From: Pseudomonas sp. BGr12 | GTDB lineage: Bacteria > Pseudomonadota > Gammaproteobacteria > Pseudomonadales > Pseudomonadaceae | Assembly (NCBI RefSeq): GCF_030272895.1 | Contig: NZ_JALRNF010000021.1 | Location: 30,835-94,834, forward strand | DNA length: 64,000 nt | Direction: 5' to 3' | Part shown: piece by piece, positions 8,201 through 16,510 of the stretch | Layout: each line of letters begins with the position of its first letter | Position numbering within the stretch: the first letter of the stretch is position 1 | Made by a program: the position numbers and the translations under genes | Notes under the pieces: model-generated | The model's input: only the letters and a program-made list of their open reading frames with translations | Told to the model about the DNA's origin: nothing | Databases searched by the model: none

Positions 8201-10436
8201 CAACGGTGCTGGCGTAGCCATGCCCCGGCAGCTCGGGGTCCAGGCTGGCTCGCGGTCGTCCATCCTGCAACACCTGATAGAGTGCTGCCTGGTTCTGCTT
8301 CAAGTGAACGGTCTGTTGCGCGGTCACATTCTGCAATCGCTGGTCGAACGACGTGGTCCTGTCCTCAGCCCCGAGCCTGGCGGCCGGCAGCAGTCGGTCA
8401 TGCTCGTGCAAGGCTGCGGCCAGGAACACCTCGCCCCCTGACGCGCCCGCAGCCAGGCTGGCGTACAGGTTGACACCCAGGCGGATAAGTAGCAGGTGAG
8501 GCGTGCTCGAATCGGGCTGCCTGGGTTGATACTGAGCCAGCAAGGTGACGCGATCGCTGGCGTAGATCGAAATCCGGCTATTGCAGTGCACGGCGAACAG
8601 GGCAGGCAACACCTGATCGGCGATTGCCGGCACCACTGCGAGATGCTGTTCCAGGGCGCTGAGCAGACTGTCCAGTTGCCACCGAAGTTGCTGCAGGTCC
8701 AGCGCTTCACGCAGTCGCCAGGGCGCCTCGAGCGTGCCCGCCCAGACAGCGTCCAGCACAGTACGCGAGGTGCCGCTCACCTCCAGCAGGCGTTCGAGCT
8801 GCGTGTCGTTCAGCGCAGACACTGCTGGCGCCAGCATCGACCTGAGCCGCTGCGCGTCACTGAGTGATGCATTGGATGTGTGCTGCGCCGGAGTCGAGCG
8901 CCAGCTCAACTGCGAGCGCCCTAGCGAATCGGTCACCAGTTGCGGGCTGTGCAAGGCGCGGATCAAGGCCTGGCTGCGTAACCGGGAGATCTTCGCCCCA
9001 GCGCCCTGCAGGGCCGCCGTGATGGCCAGGTCCATGATGTCGGCCATGGCTTGCACGAACTGATCGGTTTCGCCGCGGACCAGGGCGACACTGGCCTGGT
9101 AGGTCTGATAGCCCAGGGTGCTGAAGGTGGCACTGAGCATCAATTTGTTCAGGCCGCGGGCACCACCCGGAACCGGGATCAGCAGCAGCTCGAGCACCTC
9201 GCTGCCAATATGGGCCAGGGCCTCGAGCCAGGTCTGGTGGTCAACGTCGCTGACCGGTCGATAGCCACTGGAGAGATCGGCGTAGTAGCGCAGGGAAACA
9301 CCATTGCCCATGGCCGTGGCCAGCGACTGGCCAGTTACATCGACCTCCAGGTGCAAGCGCCGGGCAATTGGCGTGGTGTCGGCGAACCAGGCGTACAATT
9401 GCCGGGCCAGCCAGTTCAGCTCGCGGGTGTCGACCGCCGGGGTCTTGAGGTGGCTGTATAACCTGAGCTGGTCAGCCCGGCTGAGCAGATTGAAGAACCA
9501 GGGGCTGCCGCTGCTCGAGGCCGCGCCTCTCAAGGCGTCGCGCAAGGCGTCTTCGGCGATGGCTTGGGTGGCATAGCGTTTGATTTCCCCCGGGAACCCG
9601 GGCACGTAGGTGAAAATCGGCTCTACCGGGCCCGCGGCAGGACGCAGGAACAGCGTGATCGGGACGCTGCTGCCGGCAAAGTTCAGCCGGTAGCTGCTCC
9701 AGGGCTTGTCTTCATCCTCCCAGGCGCTCAGCAGCTGCACTTTCTCGGCGGCGTTGATCTCGCCACTGCGCAAGGCTTCCAGCACGGCCAGCTCCAGGCA
9801 CGCGCGCTGGTAACCAAGCAGCACTGGCTTGATCCGTGTCGGGTAGCCGCGTTCGAAGGCGTCAAGAAAATGCTCACCCAGGTCCAGGTTGCGGCAGATG
9901 TCGACAAACGCCAGGGAGGTAAGCGCCTTGGCACCCGCTGGCCGATCCTTTTCCAGGATGGCAGCCCCCGCGTGAAATTGCTCACCACTGCCGGTCAGCC
10001 AGCGACTGCCCTGGTGAAACCCGAAGTTGCGCCTGGCTGCGTCCCAGAGGCTGCGGCTCTCGTAGACCGGCTCAAGGCCGTCGGTAGCGCTGCGCCGCGG
10101 TCGCGTACCGCCGGTGACGGGCACGCGGATCCGGGTCTGGTGAATGTCGATGTGTCGCCCCAGTTCCTCGAACAGTGCCGTGCGCAACTGCGCCTGGCTA
10201 GCGACGTCCAGCTCGCGGGAAAACGCCTGGACCTCCCTGGCCAGTGCGTTGCGCAGTTGCGCGGTGCCCAGGCAAAGCTGTCGATACCGGTGCTTGTCCA
10301 CCGGTGCCAGCAGGCCGAGCGCGTCGCGGGTGGTATCGATGAGGTATTGCAGGGTCTTGCTGATGCCGCTGTCATCGGCCGAGAGGATGAAGTCGTCGCT
10401 GCGGGCATCGGGGACAGGCAGGGGATTGTTCAACAT
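5217..10436 (-). CDS. Giant DUF6543 / dermonecrotic-toxin-like protein
   Basis: This 1739-aa protein is of the DUF6543 type that is widespread in Pseudomonas. The N-terminal part (LQYLIDTTRDALGLLAPVDKHRYRQL; a hydrophobic stretch around VLELLLIPVPGGARGLNKLMLSATFS; then GAGAKISRLRSQALIRALHSPQL) is the family body. From about residue 1075 to 1380 the code is clearly AT-richer (roughly 6300-7220) and very charged and helical, then GC-rich sequence resumes to the end. The family is thought to include secreted or contact-dependent toxins, but I see no signal peptide and no catalytic motif I can name. The start at 10436 (MLNNPLPVPDAR) has a GGAG Shine-Dalgarno. No neighbouring immunity-like gene is evident. 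Confidence 0.8.
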   Translation of the reverse strand: MLNNPLPVPDARSDDFILSADDSGISKTLQYLIDTTRDALGLLAPVDKHRYRQLCLGTAQLRNALAREVQAFSRELDVASQAQLRTALFEELGRHIDIHQTRIRVPVTGGTRPRRSATDGLEPVYESRSLWDAARRNFGFHQGSRWLTGSGEQFHAGAAILEKDRPAGAKALTSLAFVDICRNLDLGEHFLDAFERGYPTRIKPVLLGYQRACLELAVLEALRSGEINAAEKVQLLSAWEDEDKPWSSYRLNFAGSSVPITLFLRPAAGPVEPIFTYVPGFPGEIKRYATQAIAEDALRDALRGAASSSGSPWFFNLLSRADQLRLYSHLKTPAVDTRELNWLARQLYAWFADTTPIARRLHLEVDVTGQSLATAMGNGVSLRYYADLSSGYRPVSDVDHQTWLEALAHIGSEVLELLLIPVPGGARGLNKLMLSATFSTLGYQTYQASVALVRGETDQFVQAMADIMDLAITAALQGAGAKISRLRSQALIRALHSPQLVTDSLGRSQLSWRSTPAQHTSNASLSDAQRLRSMLAPAVSALNDTQLERLLEVSGTSRTVLDAVWAGTLEAPWRLREALDLQQLRWQLDSLLSALEQHLAVVPAIADQVLPALFAVHCNSRISIYASDRVTLLAQYQPRQPDSSTPHLLLIRLGVNLYASLAAGASGGEVFLAAALHEHDRLLPAARLGAEDRTTSFDQRLQNVTAQQTVHLKQNQAALYQVLQDGRPRASLDPELPGHGYASTVGPASDAQARFDGLLSRFPDLSQTAAVQLLRQHPDIRLAAGDTLSAQVLEAIDDVRTDSRTQQAVSALEDPLGRGLGDDAEALFGHLVTALQTWPEALGLKIVDGTHARVPSQWARSDTQLAYYGQTSAGDHIELLRKGDTYAGYDARNDDALVPRPGDHPLVGSVLRSLSDTQRDQLGYGLNDSARLARRITQSAIVLLRDWRVPLAELTTYGLSDTRLAAFQTTVQIKANSVAAEGIYRQDGKCYILIRRQAYQVVHDAEASTTQCAVWRIVRPQDAVAQDQGNRYVSTRPGRSEPVVQDAMGRWRGVVVGGAAGMERSRDGTPIDSRVYVILNILVRNQTKIDSKTKEVEDLSSSMSDKLRTSQLTADDEDIISFKKLNDEVIKLHEEDARNYNRFASELELDKGFRFEFMHNYAINCIRLAERYHTKAVVDQLEHNQRTASLGEIHPELNPNNFRPLNSYNIGFLETRLPLSMAQEDAVAGAMSKVDMLKVGLVDALRLEQSFDVAWAKIRELKKKMPTDMEGRRREHKKITDELKRSLHPKASKTQVKKMIDQLVDLLINLQNCRDSRALPASNYVRMALVFFHCNLLIVSDTTNPTASFQLRGEFNELYQSVFDGVTSLEAARRAPPAFRLGMLESSQSSLEACLSLAESQALPELDRDKRHLEKVIGYIREIKEQADQDVTAMFGQSGVAVGHLRDEAIDYDFIPPHNIARTTEQRRKVIRVRRPQGDLLLEGTVDPDNADVVRVTLPEGFGAQKQTTYKKTDNAWQEQVGAVSRTDYATVRSEARQLLDEVDQAKRQADREAGGKINPINLFESLERRAVRLKALASTLRSDTDVGHQALINQLTLTAESLLDHGKALLIKGYKDKNYLSAARLRYLIGEGEVSVEKGGVRLARGKGNNKYYLDVYYILDRRTTGERLWTAHFHYPRADSGNLDFAWKAGHLKRLDQDHQGLGHQQGQAQAGVPVTAIWRETIDRDTAGKLFALLPA

Positions 10437-10530
10437 GAGCGTACTCCGGGGAATGTGAGCGCCCATGAAAAACCGTGCGCCACGCCCCGAAGTGGTAATT
10501 ACTTATCGCTGACCGGGACTCTCCCTACAG

Positions 10531-10560
10531 GACACGCCCATGCCAAGGCATGGGCGTGTC
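10531..10560. terminator. Perfect 14-bp hairpin (terminator candidate)
   Basis: GACACGCCCATGCC at 10531-10544 and its exact reverse complement at 10547-10560 enclose AA. It lies seven bases past the stop of the sulfatase-like gene (minus strand). There is no long T tract, so it may be a weak terminator or an RNA-end stabiliser. Confidence 0.6.
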
Positions 10561-10566
10561 ACTGGC

Positions 10567-12276
10567 TCACTCGCGCCCGCCCAGCACAGGCGCCTGCTCG
10601 ACAAAAGGCCCCTGGGGCGTGACCACCTGGTTCAGGTCGATGCGTTTGAACACCGGCTCCGCCCCCAGCCGCGCGTTGAAGCGGGTGTTGAAACTGAAGT
10701 CATCCTCGGTCGGCACCGCCAGTGAGCGGCCGTAGACCGGGGTGAAGCCGGCCGGGTCGTAACCGAGCAACTGCAACAGGGTCGGGAAGATGTTGTAGTG
10801 GCTGGAGCGATCCTTGTTGCTGGCCAGCGCCGCATCCCAGTCCAGGGTCTTGAGCTGCTTGCCCTGGATCACCACCAGCGGCACCAGGCCCTCCTCTTCC
10901 ACCGGGTCGCTGTCGCAATGGGTGTTCAACCCCGGATTGCCACGCTCGTGCAGGTCCTGGCCGTGGTCGGAGGTGTAGATCAGCACGGCCTGGCTCAGAT
11001 CAGCCTGGGCGAACAGGCGATTGAAGAACTCGCCGACGTTCCACAGCAGGCTGTTCTTGTACGCGTTGCGGTACAGCACCCAGTCTTCCGGCTGCCCGCT
11101 GAAGCCGTCGCGCCGGCCGGTGTCGGTGATGTCGGCGTACTGCCCGCGGGGCAAGGCCGGGCGGTAGGTCATGAAGGCATCGGGGTACTTGTCGTGCACC
11201 GGAAAATGCACGCCCACCTTGTTCACCACGATCAGTTGCGCCTGGTCGTCGCCCAGCAGCTCGACGAGCTTGCCCACCGCCGCCATGTCGCGGTCTTGCA
11301 CCGGGGTGTCGTCGAACTGGATGAACTGGTCGATGTCGCGCTTCTCGGTCTGGGTCATCAGGTTCTGCAGGTTGCCACCGGTGCGTTGCGCATCGATGTA
11401 CACGGTGCCCAGGCCCGCCGCCCTGGCGTACTGCCAGATCGACGGCAGGGTCGAGTTGATGCGCAGGTAGTCGCTGCGGGTACCGCCGTAGCGCAGGGTG
11501 ACATTGGTGTCGGCGCTGCAGTTGGCGATGGAGGCGGCGTAGCCGTAGTTGAAGATGCTCGCCCCGGGTTGGGCCTGGTTGAGGTGGCTGCGCACGCCCT
11601 GGGCGGTGTTCAGGTCCAGGTAGTTGCCCGAGACGCTTTCATCGATGATCAGCACGATGTCACGGGCCAGCACCGGCCCGCTGCGCGAGAGGGTCACCGG
11701 CTCGCGTGGGCCGACATGATTGTTCAGCGATTCGTAGGCCATCAGGTTCAGGTAGGCCAGCGGCGTGTACATGATCGGCAGGCCACGGGCGCCCTCGCCT
11801 GCGCGCACGAACAGGATAGTGGTCAACAGGGCGATGGCCAGCAGCGGCGCGGCCCAGGGCAGCAGCGCCGGCCCCGGCAGCTGGCGCCGCGGGCGCAGGC
11901 CCAGGCCCAGCAGCAACAGCAGCGTACGCCCCAGGCTCTGCAGGATCACGCTGTGGTACTGGGCCAGGGCCTCGCCGATGAAGCCGCCGGAATAGACCAT
12001 GGAGATGAAGGCGCTGTAGGTCAGGTAATCGGCGGTGATGCGGGTGTAGGCATCGAAAAACAGCGCACTGGCCGAGAACACCAGGGCAAAGCCCCAGCGC
12101 AGCCAGCCCTGGCGAATATTGGCGCACAGCAGCAAGGCCAGCACCAGCAGCACGAACACCCCGCCATACAACACCAACGCCGGCCCCAGGCCGATGGCCT
12201 GAATGCGTTCGAGGTAGTAGGGAAAGTGGCTGAGCAGGTACAGGACGAGCAGCAATTCCTTGAAATATCGGCGCAT
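10567..12276 (-). CDS. Membrane sulfatase-like / phosphoethanolamine-transferase-like protein
   Basis: This 569-aa protein has five or so N-terminal membrane helices (to about residue 165) and then a periplasmic alkaline-phosphatase-superfamily domain. The catalytic and metal motifs visible are IVLIIDESVSGNYL (nucleophile region), YTSDHGQDL (metal-binding Asp-His) and GLNTHCDS near the end. Family members transfer phosphoethanolamine or phosphoglycerol, or cleave sulfate esters; the sequence does not tell which. Start 12276 (MRRYFKELLLV) has a GAGGGAG Shine-Dalgarno. It is divergent from the exopolysaccharide operon and could modify the polymer or the envelope; that link is positional only. 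Confidence 0.82.
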   Translation of the reverse strand: MRRYFKELLLVLYLLSHFPYYLERIQAIGLGPALVLYGGVFVLLVLALLLCANIRQGWLRWGFALVFSASALFFDAYTRITADYLTYSAFISMVYSGGFIGEALAQYHSVILQSLGRTLLLLLGLGLRPRRQLPGPALLPWAAPLLAIALLTTILFVRAGEGARGLPIMYTPLAYLNLMAYESLNNHVGPREPVTLSRSGPVLARDIVLIIDESVSGNYLDLNTAQGVRSHLNQAQPGASIFNYGYAASIANCSADTNVTLRYGGTRSDYLRINSTLPSIWQYARAAGLGTVYIDAQRTGGNLQNLMTQTEKRDIDQFIQFDDTPVQDRDMAAVGKLVELLGDDQAQLIVVNKVGVHFPVHDKYPDAFMTYRPALPRGQYADITDTGRRDGFSGQPEDWVLYRNAYKNSLLWNVGEFFNRLFAQADLSQAVLIYTSDHGQDLHERGNPGLNTHCDSDPVEEEGLVPLVVIQGKQLKTLDWDAALASNKDRSSHYNIFPTLLQLLGYDPAGFTPVYGRSLAVPTEDDFSFNTRFNARLGAEPVFKRIDLNQVVTPQGPFVEQAPVLGGRE

Positions 12277-12597
12277 GGCTCCCTCGCAAATGGGCCCTTT
12301 TACGTCCCGGGCATCTTCCACGTTAGCAGCGCAGTTACAAAGCGCAAATCCGAATTCGTCAATAATCTGACTCAACTTACGTGTGCCAATTCTGACAGGG
12401 CGAGAACGCGAAAGCGTTGCATTCGTGAAACAACCCCCTTCCTACAGGCCACGTTTTTAGGGGCTAATGACCGTTCATCGGTTTGGCAAGCGGCCAATGG
12501 CCACTGCCCAGATTCGCTAAGGTACGGATTTCAAAAGGCTTGATGGCAAAAAGCCCATTTTGTAGCGATTGTAAATCCGACGAAACATGCCATTTGA

Positions 12598-12628
12598 TTG
12601 ACACAACCCGTCGCCGGTGGGCTATACC
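12598..12628 (+). promoter_or_regulatory. Candidate sigma-70 promoter of the exopolysaccharide operon
   Basis: TTGACA (12598-12603) and TATACC (12623-12628) lie 19 bp apart, about 50 bp before the ugd start. They sit in a 400-bp AT-richer intergenic region (12277-12676) that has no gene. That region also holds a small GAAA-loop hairpin, AACGC/GCGTT, at 12405-12418. The spacing is slightly long; CTATAC gives 18 bp. Confidence 0.5.
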
Positions 12629-12676
12629 CTCTTCACACCTGTTTCATTCTCATTACTCCATACGAGGCGCGCCGAC

Positions 12677-14029
12677 ATGGACGTGAGCGTATTTGGCACC
12701 GGCTATGTCGGTCTTGTACAAGCTGCTGCCCTGGCAGACGTTGGTCACCGTGTGTTGTGCGTCGATGTCGACGCACACAAGATCAACCAATTGCGTCAGG
12801 GCGTTCCCCCGATCAGCGAGCCTGGCCTGTCGGGCATGCTCGAAGAAAACATCAAGGAAGGCCGTCTGCTGTTCAGTACCCAGGCCAGCGATGCGGTGGC
12901 GCATGCCGAGCTGATCTTCATCGCCGTCGGCACCCCGCCCGATGAAGACGGTTCGGCCGACCTGTCCCACGTGCTGGGGGTGACCCGGCAGATCGCCGGG
13001 CTGATGGACGCCGACCGCACCCTGATCATCAAGTCCACCGTGCCGGTCGGCACCGCCGACAAGGTCGTCCAGCTGGCCCGGGAAGAGCTCCAGCACCTGG
13101 CCAAGGACAACCTGAAGGTGCGGGTGGTCTCCAACCCCGAGTTCCTCAAGGAAGGCAGCGCCCTGGCCGACTGCATGCGTCCGGACCGGATCATCGTCGG
13201 CACCAGCGACCAGCAGGCCCAGGACCAGTTGGCCGAGCTCTACGCGCCCTTCTGCCGCAACCATGAAAAACTGATGTTCATGGACAACCGCAGCGCCGAG
13301 CTGACCAAGTATGCGGCCAATGCCATGCTCGCCACGCGCATCAGCTTCATGAACGAGCTGGCCAACCTCACCGAGCGCCTGGGCGCCGATATCGAGGCGG
13401 TGCGCAAGGGCATCGGCTCCGACCCGCGCATCGGCTACCACTTCATCTACCCCGGCTGCGGCTTCGGTGGCTCGTGCTTCCCCAAGGACCTGCGCGCCCT
13501 GCTGCACACTGCCGAGAACAGCGGCATGCCGCTGCGTCTGTTGCAAAGCGTCAGCGAGGTCAACGACGCCCAGCGCCAGATCCTCTTCGCCAAGTTGAAA
13601 CAGCACCTGCCCGGCAGCCTGGCCGGCAAGTCCATCGCCCTCTGGGGCCTGGCGTTCAAGCCCAACACCGACGACATGCGCGAAGCGCCCAGCCGCTACC
13701 TGATGGAAGCCCTGTGGGCCGAGGGTGCGACCGTCTGTGCCTATGACCCGGAAGCCATGGCCGAATGCCGGCGCATCTACGGCTACCGCGACGACCTGCG
13801 CCTGTGCGCCACCCGCGACGACACCCTGGAAGACGCCGACGCCCTGGTGATCTGCACCGAGTGGAAGACCTTCCGCGTGGTCGACTTCGCCCTGCTGGCC
13901 AAGAAGCTGCGCAGCCGGGTGATCATCGACGGTCGCAACCTCTACAACCCCGACCAGGTCGCCACCTACGGCCTGAGCTACAGCGGCATCGGCCTGCGAC
14001 AGGTGCTGCCGGGAGCGCCGGCACCATGA
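12677..14029 (+). CDS. ugd: UDP-glucose 6-dehydrogenase
   Basis: This 450-aa enzyme oxidises UDP-glucose to UDP-glucuronate with two NAD+. It shows the N-terminal Rossmann motif VFGTGYVGLVQAAALADVGH, the catalytic-cysteine motif YPGCGFGGSCFPKDLRAL and the C-terminal ALWGLAFKPNTDDMREAPS. The start at 12677 (MDVSVFGTG) was chosen because the fold begins there. It is the first gene of the exopolysaccharide operon and supplies uronic acid precursor. Its stop overlaps the next start (ATGA), so the two are translationally coupled. Confidence 0.93.
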   Translation: MDVSVFGTGYVGLVQAAALADVGHRVLCVDVDAHKINQLRQGVPPISEPGLSGMLEENIKEGRLLFSTQASDAVAHAELIFIAVGTPPDEDGSADLSHVLGVTRQIAGLMDADRTLIIKSTVPVGTADKVVQLAREELQHLAKDNLKVRVVSNPEFLKEGSALADCMRPDRIIVGTSDQQAQDQLAELYAPFCRNHEKLMFMDNRSAELTKYAANAMLATRISFMNELANLTERLGADIEAVRKGIGSDPRIGYHFIYPGCGFGGSCFPKDLRALLHTAENSGMPLRLLQSVSEVNDAQRQILFAKLKQHLPGSLAGKSIALWGLAFKPNTDDMREAPSRYLMEALWAEGATVCAYDPEAMAECRRIYGYRDDLRLCATRDDTLEDADALVICTEWKTFRVVDFALLAKKLRSRVIIDGRNLYNPDQVATYGLSYSGIGLRQVLPGAPAP

Positions 14030-15096
14030 AAATACTGGTCACCGGCGCCGCCGGTTTCATCGGGGCTCATTGCACCCTGCGCCTGCTGCAGGATGGCCAT
14101 GAGGTAATCGGCCTGGACAACTTCAACGACTACTACGACCCTGCGCTCAAGGAAGCCCGGGTGCACTGGGTGTCTTCCCAGGCCCGTCCCTTCGCGCTGT
14201 ATCGCCTGGACCTCAACGACGCCGCCGGCGTGGCCGAGCTGTTTGCCCGCGAGCAACCCGAGGTGGTGATCCACCTGGCGGCCCAGGCCGGGGTGCGCTA
14301 CTCCCTGGAGAACCCGCGGGCCTATATCGACAGCAACCTGTGCGGTTTCCTCAACATCCTCGAAGGCTGCCGCCGCCATCCCGTGCAGCACCTGCTGTAT
14401 GCCTCGTCCAGCTCGGTGTACGGCACCAACCAGCACACCCCGTACCGGGTCCAGGACGCGGTGGACCATCCGCTGTCGCTGTACGCCGCGACCAAGAAAG
14501 CCAACGAGGCCATGGCCCACAGCTACAGCCACCTGTTCGGCATCGCCGCAACGGGCTTGCGCTTTTTCACCGTGTACGGCCCCTGGGGCCGGCCGGACAT
14601 GTCGCCGATCCAGTTCGCCCGGGCGATTGCCGAGGGCCGGCCGATCCAGCTGTTCAACTACGGCCGCCACCAGCGCGACTTCACCTACATCGACGACATC
14701 GTCGAAAGCCTGGTGCGCCTGATTCCCCTGGCGCCGCAGGCCAACCCCGACTGGAACCGCGAGCAGCCGGACCCGGCCAGCAGCCACGCGCCCTGGCGCC
14801 TGTTCAACATCGGCGGCCAGCGCCCGGTGGAGCTGACCGACTACGTCGCCCTGCTGGAAAAACACCTGCAGCGCAAGGCCGAGATCGAACTGCTGCCCCT
14901 GCAGCCCGGCGATGTACTGGCCACCTGCGCCGATGCCAGCAGCCTGGAGCAGGTCACCGGTTTCACCCCGCACATTTCACTCGATGAAGGACTCGGGCGC
15001 TTTATTGCCTGGTTTCATCAGTACTACCCGCACCTAACCAGGGACGACAGGCGGGTCACCGGGTCAACACCCGAGCATCAACGGAGGGCGGTATGA
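14026..15096 (+). CDS. NAD-dependent epimerase, UDP-glucuronate 4-epimerase-like
   Basis: This 356-aa extended short-chain dehydrogenase has the NAD motif TGAAGFIGAH at its N-terminus and the catalytic SSVYG / YAATKKANE (Tyr-x3-Lys) region. DNFNDYYDPALKEAR and FFTVYGPWGRPDMSPIQF are typical of UDP-glucuronate 4-epimerases. It probably turns the Ugd product into UDP-galacturonate. Start and stop overlap the neighbouring genes by 4 bp (ATGA) on both sides. Confidence 0.9.
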   Translation: MKILVTGAAGFIGAHCTLRLLQDGHEVIGLDNFNDYYDPALKEARVHWVSSQARPFALYRLDLNDAAGVAELFAREQPEVVIHLAAQAGVRYSLENPRAYIDSNLCGFLNILEGCRRHPVQHLLYASSSSVYGTNQHTPYRVQDAVDHPLSLYAATKKANEAMAHSYSHLFGIAATGLRFFTVYGPWGRPDMSPIQFARAIAEGRPIQLFNYGRHQRDFTYIDDIVESLVRLIPLAPQANPDWNREQPDPASSHAPWRLFNIGGQRPVELTDYVALLEKHLQRKAEIELLPLQPGDVLATCADASSLEQVTGFTPHISLDEGLGRFIAWFHQYYPHLTRDDRRVTGSTPEHQRRAV

Positions 15097-15839
15097 CAGG
15101 ACAACCCAAGAGTGCGCAATTGCAGGCACTGCGCCAAGACAAACGCATGGACCCGGCACACCGCCAACGCATCGACGCGGCGATCCACATGCAGGGCCGT
15201 GGCTGGATGACCGGCCGTGCCGGCGGGCGTCCCTGGACCCTGTCGCGCACCAACCGGGTACTCGCCTGCATCGGCGCCCTGTGCATCCTCGCGCTGATCT
15301 CGCCGCTGCTGCTGGTGCTGGCCGTGCTGGTCAAGTTCAGCAGCCCGGGCCCGGTGTTCTTCGTGCAGAAACGCACCGGTTATCGCGGCCGCGCCTTCGG
15401 CATGTACAAGTTCCGCACCATGGTGGCCAACGCCGAAGCGCTCAAGGACTCGGTGCGCCACCTCAACAAACACGGCGCCGACTCCATCGATTTCAAGATC
15501 GACAAGGATCCGCGTGTCACCCCCATCGGCCACTGGCTGCGGCGCAGCAGCCTGGACGAACTGCCCAACCTGTTCAACGTGGTGCTCGGCGATATGCGCC
15601 TGGTCGGTCCTCGCCCCACTTCGTTCAACGCCTATCGCTACAAGGACAACCACCTTGCGCGCCTGAGCATCTACCCCGGCATGACCGGCCTCTGGCAAAT
15701 CAGCGGCCGTAGCAACATCGACTTCGACCAGCGCGTCGAACTGGACCTTAGCTACATCAACGAACAGAGCTTGATGCTGGACCTGAAAATCCTCTTCAAG
15801 ACGCCTTTCAAAGTCTTCAGCGGCCACGGAGCAAGTTGA
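15093..15839 (+). CDS. Initiating sugar-phosphate transferase (undecaprenyl-phosphate)
   Basis: This 248-aa bacterial sugar transferase has one membrane helix (VLACIGALCILALISPLLLVLAVLV) followed by the catalytic domain: SPGPVFFVQKRTGYRGRAFGMYKFRTM, RRSSLDELPNLFNVVLGDMRLVGPRP and YPGMTGLWQISGRS. It lacks the extra N-terminal helices of WcaJ-type long forms. It transfers the first sugar phosphate to undecaprenyl phosphate and so starts the repeat unit. A GGAGGG Shine-Dalgarno precedes the ATG, which overlaps the epimerase stop. Confidence 0.92.
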   Translation: MTGQPKSAQLQALRQDKRMDPAHRQRIDAAIHMQGRGWMTGRAGGRPWTLSRTNRVLACIGALCILALISPLLLVLAVLVKFSSPGPVFFVQKRTGYRGRAFGMYKFRTMVANAEALKDSVRHLNKHGADSIDFKIDKDPRVTPIGHWLRRSSLDELPNLFNVVLGDMRLVGPRPTSFNAYRYKDNHLARLSIYPGMTGLWQISGRSNIDFDQRVELDLSYINEQSLMLDLKILFKTPFKVFSGHGAS

Positions 15840-16487
15840 ATGGACGGTTCTACTTCAAGAAGTCTGACCATCGCCACCCCGAGCGAAACCAACCTGACGT
15901 CCACCGTGCTCGACGAGGACCAGCGCATCCTGTTGCTGACCGCCGCCAATACCGGCAGCGGCACCAGCACCAGCGCCCTGGCCTTCGCCAGCCAGTTGGC
16001 GCTGATGAGCGGCGGCCCGGTATTGCTGGTGGACAGCAGCCCAAGCGGCAACAACCTCAGCCAGCAACTGAGCCTGCACAAACTGCGCGGGTTCAACGAC
16101 CTGATGTTCGACCAGGAGACCCCGCCACTGATGCAGGACTGCATCGTGCGCCTGTCCGACCAGCCGTTCGACGTGTTGCCCGCCGGCACCTACCGACGCG
16201 GCAAGGCGCGCCTGAACCCCGACCTGCTCAAGGTGCTGCTGCGCCACATGGGCGAGCACTATCGCTTCGTGGTGATCGACGGCGAGGCGGTCTACGCCAG
16301 CGCCGACAGCCTGGTGATCGGCACCCTGGTCGATGGCGTGATCCTGGTGGTGTGCGCCGAGGAAACGCGCTGGGAGGCGGCCCAGGCGGCGGCCCAGCGC
16401 CTGACCCAGGCCGGCGCGCGGTTGATCGGCAGCGTCTTCAACCGACGCAAGTACTACATGCCCAAGTGGCTGTACAACAACCTTTGA
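15840..16487 (+). CDS. CpsD/BY-kinase-like P-loop protein with degenerate motifs
   Basis: This 215-aa protein has the fold pattern of the cytoplasmic BY-kinase partner of Wzz-type proteins (RILLLTAANTGSGTSTSALAFASQLA, VLLVDSSPSG, FVVIDGEAVYASAD, VDGVILVVCAEET). The Walker A lysine is replaced (TGSGTST instead of G-x-G-K-S/T), the second Asp of Walker A' is missing and Walker B lacks the usual D-x-P-P. The C-terminus has only three tyrosines (KYYMPKWLY), not a long cluster. It is therefore more likely a structural or regulatory partner than an active kinase. It begins at the base after the previous stop. Confidence 0.8.
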   Translation: MDGSTSRSLTIATPSETNLTSTVLDEDQRILLLTAANTGSGTSTSALAFASQLALMSGGPVLLVDSSPSGNNLSQQLSLHKLRGFNDLMFDQETPPLMQDCIVRLSDQPFDVLPAGTYRRGKARLNPDLLKVLLRHMGEHYRFVVIDGEAVYASADSLVIGTLVDGVILVVCAEETRWEAAQAAAQRLTQAGARLIGSVFNRRKYYMPKWLYNNL

Positions 16488-16510
16488 GGCCAGCAGCCCA
16501 GGAGCTTTCC

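Noticed and set aside
15836..16510. N-terminal extension of the OPX lipoprotein frame
   Set aside because: It is out of frame within the kinase-like gene; the lipoprotein signal and Shine-Dalgarno fix the start at 16511.
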